Shown: piece after piece, positions 39,201 through 52,900 of the stretch
Position numbering within the stretch: position 1 is the first letter of the stretch
How the letters are laid out: each line of letters begins with the position of its first letter
NCBI RefSeq assembly: GCF_030463565.1
Contig: NC_134643.1
Span: forward strand, 211,844,583 to 211,908,582
Length of the DNA: 64,000 nt
Reading direction: 5' to 3'
Origin: Pelecanus crispus
Lineage: Eukaryota; Chordata; Aves; Pelecaniformes; Pelecanidae
Made by a program: the position numbers and the translations under genes
Notes under the pieces: generated by a model
Databases searched by the model: none
What the model was told of the DNA's origin: nothing
The model's input: the letters and a program-made list of their open reading frames with translations, nothing else

Positions 39201-40621
39201 TGAGGATTTTGCAGTAGCTGAAGAAGGTTTAGGTGAACATCAATATCTTTTGTTTAGGGTTTGATGATTAAGAGAGGAGAAACAAAGTTCTTAAGACTTC
39301 TCAGATCTAAGGTTTTCACAGGGAAATTAAAGTTTGGCCAGGCTGTTCTTCTAATACCTTAATGGTAATTAAGAATTAAGGGTTTAACATGAGAGCTTTA
39401 ATGTGTATATGTAAACTGTGATGCAGCAATAAGTCAGTGTCATAAAACACTGGAACAGACTTATAAAACATTGAGGAAGGAGTGCATAATAACAGCTTAA
39501 TACTATGTTTCAATGTCTTCAGAAACAGATTGCGTAATGATGACTTACTGCTAATGGATGATTAATCAGGAACTTAGATTGTCTTATTTAAATACCATAT
39601 ATCATGAACTCCCTTAATTAGGACTGCTGAATGGGTTCACTCTCTACTGTATACCAGAAGTAACATCTAATACCTTACTAAAAACCAGTCAATATGCTTG
39701 GGAAATGGTACGATGCCATGAAGTACCACCAGCATTTCTAGGCCTTTGTCACAGCCTCAGAACTGCCAGCAGTTTCTGCCTAAATGATGCAATGAAATAG
39801 CTATCAGTATTTTAAATTTTTAAGGGTTCTTATTCAGATAAACTGTGGTATCTCCTTTCTTTCCTTGAATAACATGAAAAAAAGCAGTTAGTTCTTTTTC
39901 AGCATTTGTTTTTGGCATGCCTGAGAGTGTTTTCTGTGTCATATGGACGGAGAATTTAAGGTGTGGAGAAACAAAACGATTTAATATTGCACAGCAGTCA
40001 ATGGCAGAATTAGGAACAGTTCCCAAGTCAGGTGCCAACAGCTCCCAAGCCAGTGTTCAACCCAGCAGACTGTGTTTCATCTGTTACTGAGCTCCTTTTG
40101 TGAAGTCCAAATAAATTGCTTCTGAGGGACTGAAGATGAGAACGGGAATCCTTTCCATAACTCTCCTGAATGAAGGCTTTGTAGTCCCTCTGCTACTATG
40201 GTGGTACATGAGATCCTGTGCATCCCATGAAAAAGGATAAATAGGCTAGTCGGAGATCCATTGGCAGATCTCTTTGTACTGAGGCAATTACAATACTTGC
40301 ACCTGAATTTTAACATTGTAGAGATGACCTTTTTCTCTTTTGATTCAGCCCATCGCTAGCCTTGTCATGACTTGTCATTCCCCAGATGAGTGCATTATTT
40401 ACAGTCACAAGGAAGGAAGGTGTTGATGTTCAAATGAATCATATGAAAACCAACACTGCCACCAAAACAGCTTGGAGAGCTGCCATAAGCCTGTTCAACT
40501 CAACCCTTCACTTTAGGAAGAACTGCTACAAAAGAAGGTTTTCCAGGTGGAAGTTTCAATTCCAAATGAGAATGTAGGAAATTTCACTTCAGGTAAAACT
40601 TTCAAAAGCATCTAAGGTACA
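36211..40621. other. Intergenic stretch
   Basis: AT-rich unique DNA. A T-rich run lies at about 36,837-36,850. I see no gene. The 80-codon frame at 38,350-38,592 ends in a hydrophobic segment (LMQTVLFFILLLICY) but has no other support. Confidence 0.5.
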
Positions 40622-40626
40622 GTTTC
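40622..40626 (+). repeat. Left target-site duplication of LTR (GTTTC)
   Basis: GTTTC directly precedes the LTR and is repeated directly after it at 41,203-41,207. A 5-bp duplication fits the ERVL class. Confidence 0.8.
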
Positions 40627-41202
40627 TGCCCTGGTTTCAGCTGGGATAATTTTCTTCCTAGTAGCAGGCACAGTGCTGTGTTTTGGATTTTGTAGGAGAA
40701 GAATGTTGATAACATGCTGATGTTTTTAGTTGTTGCTAAGTACTGCTTATGCTAGTCAAGGCCTTTTCAGCTTCCCATGCTCTGCCAGGTGCACAAGAAA
40801 CTGGGAGGGGGCACAGCCAGAAGAGTTGATCCAAACTGACCAAAGGGCTATTCCATACCATATGACATCATGCTCAGTATAGAAACTGGGGGGGGGGGGG
40901 GGGGGGGGGTTGGCTGGGGAGCAGCGATCGCTGCTCGGGAAAACTGTCTGGGTATCGGTCTGCAGGTGGTGAGCAATTGCATTGTGCATCACTTGCTTTG
41001 TATATTACTATTACTATTATTATGTTTTTGTTATTATTATTATTTTACTTTATTTTATTTCAATTATTAAACTGTTCTTATCTCAACCCAGGAGTGTTTC
41101 TCACTCTTACTCCTCCGATTCTCTCCCCCATCCCATCGGGGCAGGGGGAGTGAGCGAGCGGCTGCGTGGTGCTTAGTTGCTGGCTGGGGCTAAACCACGA
41201 CA
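40627..41202 (+). mobile_element. Endogenous retrovirus solo LTR (ERVL-type), copy A
   Basis: A 576-bp LTR with TG...CA ends and a 5-bp GTTTC duplication on both sides. Its features run in order: TGCCCTGGTTTCAGCTGGGA start, GTTGATAACATGCTGATG, CTGACCAAAGGGCTATTCC, a degenerate CRE-like TGACATCA (about 40,863), a TATA position reading TATAGAAA (40,878-40,885), a 22-G run (40,888-40,909), a 16-base perfect palindrome AGCAGCGATCGCTGCT (40,920-40,935), a T-rich U3/R stretch with TTATTA repeats, an ATTAAA signal (41,066-41,071), TGTTCTTATCTCAACCC and the GGCTGGGGCTAAACCACGACA-type end. There is no internal sequence next to it, so it is a solo LTR left by recombination. From memory it resembles a TguLTR5-like family of neoavian birds. 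Confidence 0.9.
40888..40909 (+). repeat. Poly-G homopolymer (22 G) inside LTR copy A
   Basis: 22 consecutive G lie two bases after the ACT that follows the TATA position. The sister LTR has only 8 G at the same place (57,208-57,215), so the run has expanded here. Confidence 0.95.
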
Positions 41203-41207
41203 GTTTC
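41203..41207 (+). repeat. Right target-site duplication of LTR (GTTTC)
   Basis: Matches 40,622-40,626 exactly. The neighbouring ACA also matches, but those bases are part of the LTR end. Confidence 0.8.
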
Positions 41208-43269
41208 AAAGGCCAAGTGGCAAGGCAAATGAGCCTGTGACTGTACCATTATTGGCACCCAAACTGAATAACTTAAAGCTAATGCCTGTAGTTCTTTACT
41301 ACTCTGTCATCAGAGGTGGCTGATCTGTACACGTTCCTTAGGCAATCACAGTGCTTTCATGCATTGGTCTATGCACAGTTCATCCCACCTTCAGTTTGAC
41401 TTGGGCTCAAAAATGCATACATCATTTTTGAAATCGTGTCTTGAATGTCTAAGTCAGTGCACCACTTCTGAAAATCTGTCCAGGATATATTTATCTGGGA
41501 GGGAGACAAGATACAAAAGAGAATTCCTGACATGTGTCATCCAAATCCCATGAGTATCATATTGATTTTTGTCACAAGGGGCAATTGTTTCAGTGAAGCA
41601 GAGCTTAGCAACACATTCAATCTAAAACTGGAATGAGAAATGTATGTAAGGAGCAGCAGGAGAAGAGGGAAGGAGCTGTGACTATAGTGGCAGTAAGTTC
41701 AGATTTCAAATAGAGAGAAAAGAAATCTGGGAAAGGTGACTTGCTAAACACCTTGCTAACGTATATCTATACTGCAGCTAGGCTATGGGATCATAACATC
41801 TCAGCTAGATTTAACCAAGCTAACATAGATACTGATGATGATGACAAGACAAGATCATGAATTTCATCACAAATAGCATCAAAATACCAAGGGACACCAG
41901 CTTACATTCACAGCCTATTCCAAAGCCTGTGCTGTTACCTGGGCACTCAGTCCGCTTCGTGTTTCCCCCTTCACAGAGCAGATGGAGGTGAAAATACTTT
42001 TGTAGATACAGCTGACAAGATGCTCTCATCTTTTGATTCTCTTTGTTCTCCAGCTTGCAAACTCCTTGTCTTCTATAACCCAAATGAGTATCAATATAAA
42101 CAGATATTGTCCTACATAATAGCTGTAATCTGGCTGGATGACAGAATAATAATAATTTCCTTCAAATTGAGAAAAGGATCAACAGGTAAGTCAGTCCTGC
42201 TGATGTGCAAGAATGGAATCAGTTGGAACAAACCGAACTGTAGCATTTAACATGCTACACAAGCATCAGTGATGATATATTGTTAACAAAAATGTTAATT
42301 CTTCTCCATCTTTTCCATACAAACTCTACTTCCTGTTGCACCTGCCTCTTGATGTTATAATTTTGGCATCTGGACTTTACACAGCTAAATTTGATTCATT
42401 TTTTTTTTTTAGTATTTATAGTCCTTTTTGCTGCAATAATGTGGGCATATTATGATTATGATTCAGCATTATCAAAATCCATTACATCAATTTGGAGAAT
42501 TTGTATAGCTTGCAAATTTGATTTTATGAGCCAGTGCTCTTATCCTTTTCTGTATGAAAGATGGATAGGAAGTAGTTTTCCTGCCTTGTGAGGATTTTCA
42601 GGTTTTCCAATATTTTCTTGTTTGCTTCAGGAAGAAATTTTTAAAAGTTTTTCATGAAAAAAGGTAAATTAAAACAGTTTCACATCTCCTGGCTGAAAAT
42701 GAGATTCAAACCCCTTGTTTAGAACAGGAACTTATGTTTGACTCTTTCACCTATTCTTTCATAATTTTTTCCTTTTTGTTTTCTTTCATTTTGAAAAAAG
42801 TCTACTTTTCAATCAAAAAAGCTAATTTAGTTTCAATGGGTAAACGTCTCCATCTTTTACCAAAAAATTCCCAGCCAGTCGCACAACCAATTTTTAACAT
42901 TGTCTTTTATGGTCTTGGCTTCGGAGATACCAAGGAAATTCTCTGGGTTATGGCAGGCATACGTTGGGTAGTGAGCAGCCAATTCAAACCTACTGCAAAT
43001 TGAATAGAGCTATCTGGAAATACAATGTATTTCCAAATGAAGATCAAGAATGTTGACAATTACATAAGAAAAAGGACTGTGTGCTGAATCACCTAGAGAG
43101 GATTTTGATCAACTGACAAGCCTGATCACTTAAAAGCTATGAAAAAATCTCAGTTGGCTTTCTGTGGTATGAAATACTTTTTGCCAGACAGTATTGGTTC
43201 CTGGTTGCAAGACAAATAAGACAGCAAACACTCAAGCTACATACATTTGGAGAAAAAAAAAAACCCACA
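41208..43269. other. Intergenic stretch
   Basis: Unique DNA. The 87-codon frame at 41,820-42,083 (minus) and the 76-codon frame at 42,020-42,250 overlap each other and show no domain. Nothing else recognised. Confidence 0.5.
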
Positions 43270-43342
43270 AGTAATGTTAGGTTAATGGTTGGACTGGATG
43301 ATCTTAAAGGTCTTTTCCAACCTAAACGATTCTATGATTCTA
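43270..43342 (+). mobile_element. CR1 3' tail fragment (about 72 bp)
   Basis: Only the extreme 3' end of a CR1 is present: AATGTTAGGTTAATGGTTGG, ACTGGATGATCTTAAAGGTC, TTTTCCAACCTAAACGATTC and one and a half ATTCTATG octamers. It is the same tail type as at 11,803-11,935. The preceding A-rich run (about 43,251-43,263) is genomic. Confidence 0.92.
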
Positions 43343-46300
43343 AGTACAAGGAAGAGACCTGGACATCCAACCAAATCCCAAAGAATAATTTTGAGTGGCG
43401 AGAACAGAGAGGCAACAAATTATATAATTGTTTAAATGTTTTTCACTGGGTCTTATGGTATTAAAGAATTACTAGCTGTGTTAGAAATCTTTGACGTGAT
43501 GAGATTTAGCTGGTACCTGTCCCTGGGGATACCTTTAAGCTACCGTAATGCCATCAGGTACCTGTCCTTGCCACTGGGGCCCAGAGTAGCTGGACAGGGA
43601 GCAAGCACAGAAATGTCCCAGAAACACAAAGAAGGCACGTCAGCTAGAAATGCACGTGTAGCACTTTTTGTGAGTGTCCAGGCAAAGGGTCAGGACTAAA
43701 GCTGTTACACCTGTCCTATTAGGGTTTTTCAGGTAACTGTTACAAGACAGGAAGCAGGTAAATGTGGGTTCATGAAACAATCATAACTATAGGAATGTAT
43801 CCTATAGCTGTAACAGCTCTGCTCATTCCTTGGCTTGGGGACAAACTTGTTTTGGACTTTTGATCCACTTGTTGCTATGGCTTGTATGGGTTATATCCAT
43901 TTTCTAGAACAGGTGAATTTTTCTCTCAGTTACTCAAGAGAAGACAAGGCACTAGGGGAGGCTGTGCAGCCTCACAGCTGCGGCACAAGAGCATTGGTGA
44001 CACCGGTCAGTGTTAATTACAGAGGCTGCTGCTCCCTCAGTTCCCCCAGAAAGTAGTCCTGGACTATATTATTACAGTTCTGTTGTAATCAGGATAAAAG
44101 TCAAGAGTGTAAGAAAAAATATTTACTAGTGTTGCTAAGAGCAGAATTTGGAACATATGAATTTTGGACTACCCAGTCGTCAGAGACATAAAACATCCCA
44201 AACACAATATTACATTGTGTATTGTTCTTATATTTCCCACTTGCATCCTATGCAATGTAGCAATATCTCTGTGTTTAGAAACTTACACTGTCTTCTGTCC
44301 TTGAGCAGCCGCTTTCTGTTCTCAGCAGGATGGCATTGTATGTTGCTTAACGTACAATTTTAAACATAACTGTATAATTGTATTGACTACTGATACACTG
44401 TATAGATTTTCTAAATCTATTATGACTGATTGTCAAAGACCAAGTTTAAGACTTCTTAGTCCCACAACTGGAGATCCAGCTCTTCTGATTTAAATCCTGA
44501 GGGTTTAGAGAGCATCTCAGCTTTTCTCAGTTGCAAGATACAGTTTTGAAGAAGTATTCTCACTTTGAACACAACACTTCATAACTGAGTGGAATTTAGT
44601 GCTAATTTTAGCCTATGTGAAAAAAAGAGCTTCTTCTGGAGTACTGTTAAAAGGGCTTAGAAAGGCCCTTTCATTGCTGCATCAGCGGGTAAGGACAGAG
44701 GACACACACATTCAGGGAACTTCCCAGAACTGTTGTCTCCAAACTGGAGATCTACTGCATTTATTTTCTCTTTTTAACTGGAACCAATTCCTGTTCTGCT
44801 TGAAGTAAAATTAATTTTACCATTAAAACCTGAAAATTATTTTTAACATGAATCCCAAGAGGAATATGAAGTGGATTCTTATGTGCAAGTCTGTCTTTGC
44901 AGCCCAGAGGACTGGAAGCTTTTTTCAGTGAGAGCTCTCATGCAAGTAATGTGATCCCAAGAGATGATGAGTGAAGAAGATGAGCAGATTCTTTAAGACC
45001 CAAGTTTCTAAATAGCAATTTTCAATATGCAACACTTTGCTCAGAGACAAACAGCAGCAGTCTTGTGGTTGAGACAGCAGTACCATGGGAGTTTTATCCA
45101 AGAATTTATTTAATAAATCAGCTAAGCCACAATAATTTATTGTCTCCAGTGAAAACAAACTTCTGAAGTAAACTGTTGACTGAAAAATCTTCTCTAGAAT
45201 GCTACTGTGATCTTGGCAACCTCAGCACTTCTTAGAATCTCAGTGTGTTAGTCAAAAACTGAAGGGGACAGAACCCGAGGATCCAGTTTTGCAGATCTCC
45301 TGTTCCCAGCCCTATAGCTCGTATGTTCATTTACAATAGAACAACGACTCTCAGAAACATATCATAGCTGAAATGACTTACAAACATTTATCCACTGTAT
45401 GTACCTTAGCACAGAAAATGGATAAAACCCATTATTAAACATGGGATTTGGGGAGCAATTCCAAAGACCTTCAGTCTGGCAAAGATCACGTATTTAGCTC
45501 TATTGATGTACAGAGTGCCACCACAGTGAACGAGGTTGCCTACATAGACCTAAAAGAACCTGCAGAATTTCAGGTATCACTAGGTATAAGATGTCCTGCT
45601 ATAGAAGCCCATTAGGTCTTCTGGAATTTGCTGACTTTATATCATCATTGGATTTATAAATGATGATTCTGAAAGCATCCATTGAATGTTCATGATATTA
45701 CAGAATATAATATTGCAAGCACAAATAACTTAATTCATACATTGATAATTTTCAAAGTAATTTTCAACAGTTCCCAGTAAGAAAGGCCAAACCAATAAAA
45801 TGGAAGTCCACTGGGCTGGGTCATAGTTGTGGGAGAGGTTTTGGTATTATTATAAACTATTAGTAACACAAAGATGCTGATCTAGCTCATCCAGACAGCT
45901 GAGACTTACTTAAGGCTTTTGTCCCAATCCTGCTAATACCAGGATAAACTCTTGATTCTGTTGTAGTCCGTTGATGGCACAATTTCCATGTGTTCCAGTG
46001 GGATCACAATTTCATATCAATAATTAGTTTTCTGGTGGACTATCTATGGACGGTGACAACCATTAATTTGTTTCTTTATCAGTAATTCAAATAGTTCAAA
46101 CTGTCACTGTCTGAAAAGACAAAAATGTCCCAGTGCTTAATTGATGGGAAAAACCCCAGGCTTATTTGGCTCTTTGAAGTATTTCACTCTGAGAAGGTTT
46201 AAAGTACTTCACTCTGATTTCAAATTTTGAGATGTAATTACGAAAAGTGAAATAAAGTAATCACAAAAAAAAAAATCAAGTGGATACATTTTGAAATTAT

Positions 46301-47395
46301 CAGGAATGGTTGTTTTTCAGTTGGGGATTTAATTGCTTTCCAAGAAAAAAAAAAAAACTAACTGTCAAGTAATGACCGAACATTTCGGAGACACTGGATC
46401 TGCTGAAAATTGACAGAGTTTTGTGTGAAAAGTTTCATCAGCTTTAGTCAGGACATAATTAACATTAAGCAGGTTAGCTCATGTTTCTTGGATACGATTC
46501 AGCTTTTATGTATTTTTTAATTCTTTAATATCCTTTCTGACTTTTTCTTAGAATTGTTTGCTAGGGACACAAATTGCTTTGACAGAATAAATGTATCCCT
46601 TTTTGATGAGTTTATCGTTACTAATTGACATTATGAAGTAAAATGAAGGGTGTTGCCTGCTTGACACGATGTGGATAGTTTTATGGGTGTTATTTTTTTC
46701 AGGTAGGTTTTTGTTTGTCCTTGTTATACACATTTTTGTCAGCTAAGAGAGACCTACCAAAATGATTTTGTGTAGACCAGCAGAATATGCTGTTAGTCAT
46801 ATTTTCAAAGACACCATGTAGACTTAAAAATACCGTGGTTCATCTATTTATAACAATGAGCAGGATTTTTCTAATCCAAAAGAGGAGATTAATCTATGGT
46901 GTGGTTTGAAGGACACAGACAGGATTAAAAATATATCATATGACTGTGGCTCCATACAGGTGGCATGGAATTTAACAGAGTCTGCAGGACCCTTACAGAG
47001 TTTTCATTGCAAATGTATTCCCGTTGGATCTCAGTAAAATCTAATTCAGTAAAACACCATCTCAGAATCGAGGTGAACCATGCAGAACAAACTGTTCCAC
47101 ATAAGTGATATGTGTACTGCTGTAGTTTGCATATACTTAATGTATTATTTGCAGTCTGTTTTCTTAAGCACTGAGGAATCAGCAGACTGGCGAGAAGCTG
47201 AGAACTGTGAAGTCTGGGACAAGATGCTTTGCAACTGCAACTTGTCTTGCAGCTTCAGCTTGGTGAAGAAAACACAGAGACCTGCTGACTAAACAAAAAA
47301 AAACCTGTTAAACTTTACCTGGAGATACTGAGTGAATAACTTTAGCTTATCTCTCAGTAGGCCTGGTTTATTCAAAATTATTTTTTTAAACTTTT

Positions 47396-47424
47396 TTCCC
47401 CCAGAGAAATTTTCTCTGGGGGAA
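47396..47424. repeat. Perfect inverted repeat, 14-bp arms, 1-base spacer
   Basis: TTCCCCCAGAGAAA is followed by a single T and then by its exact complement TTTCTCTGGGGGAA. Bases beyond the arms do not pair. It can form a hairpin or cruciform. No transposon terminus is evident. Confidence 0.95.
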
Positions 47425-48070
47425 TTTCTTCAATGTATTGAACATCAGTACTCTTCTAAACATTGATCATGTCCATAAGACTTAACTTTCAGTCCAGTCT
47501 TGCTTTTTACATACGTATTTATCCATTCCTCAGTAATCCTACTTGTCAGGAATGAACTGAATACCCCAGATTCCTTTTGTGGTGTTTGTGCATATTGATA
47601 CTTTGCAGAATCTCATTACGAGTGGTACATCTGGTCTCAGGGGATAAAAGAAGATCCCTGCATATTTATTGAAAAGGAAATAAGCATAACAATTGAATGC
47701 ATTAGTTTTCACATTCTATTTCTTTGCTAGCATTATTTACAAATACACCAACCATGTGGACATTTTGCAAAGCCTGAACAAAAAGTATCCAACCAGATTT
47801 TAATACTGCCATTTTATTAGTACTACCAAATGTAAGATATCAGTATTTTGGAAAGATTTCTTACTGCATATCAATTGTCATAAGAAAATGGTAAAAAAAA
47901 CCCTCTAAAGATGTAGATTTTCTTCAATTCTTAATGAATATTTTTAATCAGAAGGGGAAAATAGTATTCCTTAGAGCTGCTGTGTCTGTCCCTCTGCCCT
48001 AACCTCATCCCACTCCTTTAGTGCCCTAATTTTACATTTAAAAGAGTGTCTACTAAATCCTAAAATTGCT

Positions 48071-48085
48071 TTTTTTTTTTTTTTC
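48071..48085. repeat. T-rich homopolymer tract
   Basis: A run of about 14-15 T followed by CTTTTGAGGG. No element tail precedes it on either strand that I can recognise. Confidence 0.85.
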
Positions 48086-49754
48086 TTTTGAGGGTTAAGT
48101 GACCGTGGCATGACATACAGATAATATCTCATCATTGCCATTTGCAAAAGCAGAGTCTGGAAACAAATATTCCTGTTTAACACACTTCCCAGTTTTGTGT
48201 ATCATGACTTCATGGGACATGCATGCATCTATCACTACAACATGGTCTAAGTTTTATGTGATGACTATTGTGTAGGGGCTTAAAGGGTAAAAGGTGAATG
48301 CTGAACTGTGGAGCAGAATTTATTTTGCTTAATTTTTACACATTTGCAGTATAAAAATGTCTATTTCTGGGGTTATTATCTAGGCTTCCCTGACAATTGG
48401 CGAGGGAAAAATTCTGCTTGCAGCGTGCAATTAGTCTTAACCTAAATGGATAGACAATTACCTACAGAAGAAGCCTAAACAGCTAGATGTCTATGTTGTG
48501 AAAATCTAAAGATAAGTGAAAATGATATTCTTAAAAGCCCAAGGATGATGCATCTCTGCCTCCAAACATACCTTCCCTCTTCTATACCCAGCCAGTATCA
48601 CTTCATTGATACTGCAGATACATTGGTAAAGGATTAGGCAGATGAACATTGTGATGCATTTTGTGAGTCCATCAGAAGGAAAGTTTTCTTTAGAGAAACT
48701 GCAGATGTGCCATGATGTGTTTCATATTTTAACTTTTCTAGATTGAAATTGATTTTGCTTACATGATGCTGTGTTTAATGAATATATTTCTTGTAGCTTT
48801 GCATGGACTGCAACAATTTTGATAGTGCCTTAAACTTCTTAGTTCTATGTTATGGTGTTATCTAAATCCAGCCATACTATCCGAATTTTCACAGCACAAA
48901 TAATAGCAAATTTCTCAAAGCAAACTTCCTGACTATAAAACAGTACTGATCCAGTTGAAAAGACGTGTCTTGTATCCTGAAGTGGAAATGAAAAATCTGT
49001 GTTAAAGCACAGCCAGTTTTATGGGCTCTGCCCTTACTTCTTGGAAATATTATGGAAGAAAATCCTCAAACCATTAGAGTTTACCATTGCTTATATCATC
49101 ATAGTTATACCAAAACTAGAAGTAGCAAGCTTAAGTCTATCCATCCGTTAAGCTAATAATACCAGTGTAGGATATATAAAACACTTCAACAGTGGAAGTA
49201 GCTCCATTTTATCTAACAAAGGAGTATGAGACACTGTAATTTTTTTAACTAAGTGGTTTGGCATGGATCAAAGAAATGTCACAAGCTGTATAAGTAGTGA
49301 CCAGCATTCCTGAAGTGCCATGATGTAAAAGTAGTAGGCAAATGTTATGCATCGTGATATAGTCAAACCAGAGGTCTATGACACCTATGAATTACTAAAA
49401 TAGTGTAATCAACAACAGTATAAGGTATTTTGTGACACTGTGGTGGCATAGCCAGACACAACAAATAAGCATCTTTCATAAGTATGTCAGTGATGTAACC
49501 TCTGAAGGGGATAATAATTTAATGTTTCAAGAATGATCATGTTTGGCAAGACCAAGTAATCCGTCAAACCTGGTGTTCTGCATCTGACAGTAATAGATGC
49601 CTAAAGACAGTGGAAAAATAAGGCAAACATAAAATGATATCTATTTTTTTTTTTAAAGGTCCAGTGAGTTGTGTCTCAGAAGCATTTGTGGAGTCAGAGT
49701 TAATATCCTTTTGCTTAGTGAAAATTGGTATTAATGCATTTAACTAAAAAAACT

Positions 49755-49990
49755 TAGCCGTCAGATTAGCAAGGTTCTCCGACTATAAAGACTGAGCTTT
49801 CGCCACCTGGCAACCCTCCAGTGCCCATTCACAAGCACTCACGCCATGTCGGAGATGCCCAGAACAGTGAGGCTGGCGCTCATGGAATAAGGCGTATGAG
49901 CTTCCCTCCCAGAGGTGCCTGATCGCTAGATCTGTTATCCCAGCAGCAGAGAAATATTCCAAACAGCCGTGATGACTCCCAGCAAACAAA
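49755..49990. other. CpG-retaining complex patch, possible conserved element
   Basis: In otherwise CpG-poor DNA this patch keeps several CpGs (TTAGCCGTCAG, CTCCGACTAT, TTTCGCCACC, TCACGCCATGTCGG, CTGGCGCTCA, GATCGCTAGA, AGCCGTGATG). A 68-codon minus-strand frame spans it but has no domain. Retained CpGs can reflect constraint or low methylation; a decayed CpG-rich repeat is the alternative. Confidence 0.35.
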
Positions 49991-52900
49991 ATCTACAGAA
50001 ATGCTGCACGTTTTCTATCCTGAAGTCATGCCATTTTTTCCCAAAACCAATATTGTAACAGTCCAACACTTCTGTAGAGACCAGTAGCATCTAATACGTT
50101 TTAACACCTCATATTCCAGAGTTTGTATTTATCTGGGTTTTAGAAAGCAAGCTTAGCACTTTAAGAATAAATGAGGTGAATAAGACCCTGCCTTGTTTGG
50201 GTAATTACTACAGCAACCAACCAATTTCCCAAAAGAGATCATGAACAGAAATGTTATGACATAAAACTGAAGGGAATGAATGACATGAAAATCTTCTGTG
50301 CTCCATATCACAGCTGCTAGTTCACACACTGATGCCACATGCAATTTAAGTTTCATAAACTACAGGTAAAATGTAATTAAAAACCTGCCTGTTCCATCCA
50401 GTGGCAGGACAGAGACTGACCGCTCGTTGAGGTCTGAAGTAACAATGGGTAGAACTGATTGTCAAAGCATGTCCTGACAGATGCCACCACAGCTCAAACT
50501 GTTGGATGGAGGATGTATATAAGCAGAATACATTTATACAAGACTTGATCTTATTCCGAATTTTGGGTAGAGCTTGTCAAATTGTTTGCGACAAACCCAC
50601 TATGTAGCAGACTGAGTTGTCTTACATTTTCTGTATCAGCCCTGTTTTCTTCCTCAAGGTATATATATGGCTATATTATATATACTAAATATTATATTTT
50701 ATAATTTAGTTCACAGAATTCAACAATTAATGTATGTAAACAAACTTCATCCTAGAATTCTGTTTTTGTGGCTTTTTTTCTAAAGTTATGGTAAGCAAAT
50801 AATTATCCAAGTTTGATGATGTTATTTTTTCTTTATGAATGCATGGTGGAACTTTCAAAAAAAGGTAAAATAATGACAGCAAGTAAAGGATAGTAACTGT
50901 CTTTTCTTGAACAATCTCGGCCATATGTAATTGCTGATGTATAATTACAGACATGAATTTTCTCTCAAAACAATTATTCAAACAAACCCTTACTAATCTA
51001 GAGATATGTGAATGCCAAATAACAGATGCCATGAATGCAGAGGAACCAGAGAGTCACTCAGATGGGAAGGCTGATGGTGCACCATGTAACGGAGGAAAGC
51101 CCGTGGTCCTCAGGTGGAGCCGTTTTGGGTGGCACATCCCTTCATGCAACACAACATTCTTTTCCTAACTCGCTTTTGCCTGATTTCCAGACAAAACAGA
51201 TCAGGCCACTCATCTGCAGCAAGAACACAGAGAAGATAGGGTGACAGAGCTACACTGCAAGTATATAATATACAGGCCTGCCTGCAGGAGCCAGCGGGGA
51301 AAGTCTCCCGGATTGTTGGCAGATGTGTAGCATCCACAAACAAATAGAAGGACATGTGTGAGTTCAAAGATATTCTCAGCTTGATGCCAATCGATACTAC
51401 ATCATGTTTCCTCTGTAACACTGATGCTCTCAGGCCTTAGAATTACAAGGAAAAAAAAATCAGCATCTTGTGTTTTAGAAGGTAGAATTCCCTCAAAAAA
51501 TTAATGCTGAGAAGCATTAAAGCCCTCTACTGCTGAAGTCACTGAATACGATGGTGCAGCATATACTTTCAGCAAAAGAAACAGAAATGCAAAAAGGAAT
51601 ATAATTCCAGACTGGATTATTTTATTTCTTAGAGCACTGCTAACAAGAAACTTAGGGTAGCAACTGATTTGCTGTAAAGGAACACGATGCATGTATGTAA
51701 TTCAGAGAAAACATAAGAGATCATTTGTGGGTAACTTAGAAAAGATATCTTTGACAGATAAAGTGTTCTGAGTTATTATTTTTAATACAGCAGGATGAAA
51801 TCAGTGGGATATCAACGATTATAAATTCCATCTTGAAGGCAGCATTGCAACACTAATATCCATCATGTCAGAATCGCTAAATGATAAAGTCGACACAGCA
51901 GTGAGGCATGTTCAGGAGGTACTCACTACAGTTAGTCTGCTTTTAAATATAACAAATCTCTTCTATTGGTCTCCTGCCAACATATTTTTCACATTTTGTG
52001 TTTTTTACCTGTTTCTCAAAGGAGGCAGAAAATTGCTAGTGTTACGCTGGGCAGATAACTGATAACTGTTAAACAATAAGCATGGGGTACCTCCCCCCCG
52101 CCCCCAATCATAAAATAATATCCCTATGCATGATGTTTAGTTTGAGAACTAGAGTAACTACTGGTGTCATCTCTTAATATGACATAGAGACAAACCTGAA
52201 TGTTAAACTGACAGGGCTAACTCAAGATTTCTAGTCCTCACCAGAAAAAAATGATCATTCTTTTCTTATTATTAGAAGCTTCACACCTTCAACTTATAAA
52301 GATCACTTAAATTAAAATGAAAAGGAAATAGAAAATGTTGCAACTGTTACGAACCACATGATTTTCATGGCAGTATGTGATCATGCCAAGCTAAACAACT
52401 TGTTTGTACAAACACACTTCTTTGCCAGTAAAGGTTAAATATCAGCAATAGTTATTTGAATTTTTAAGAACTGTTTTTTGCTGAAGCTCCAATTTATTTG
52501 TCACTATTTATGATACTTGTTAATCCTTGATACATTTGTAGGTCTAAATACCGAATCTCCAAGATGAGTACCACATATTGATTCTGTAAAATATTTATGT
52601 GAAAGGCTTCAATGTATCACTTTCATTACTTCTTTGATAAAATTAGGCAACAAGTGGAGATGCTTTGAATGACTTGGGCAGGGGACAGAAGGTAATATAT
52701 TATCTTGAGTGAACATGGAACCCACATAGAAAAGCTCTTATGTTAGTCATTAAAAGGACAAAGGGTTATTGAAAATATTTTATTTCTTTATGTAACGACA
52801 AAAGGTAGACAAAGGAAAAAATCTGATTTTGATCTCACTTATGCTGATTTAATAATGCTGCAATTCTGTTGATTTCTGTCAGATTATTCTTTCTTTACAC

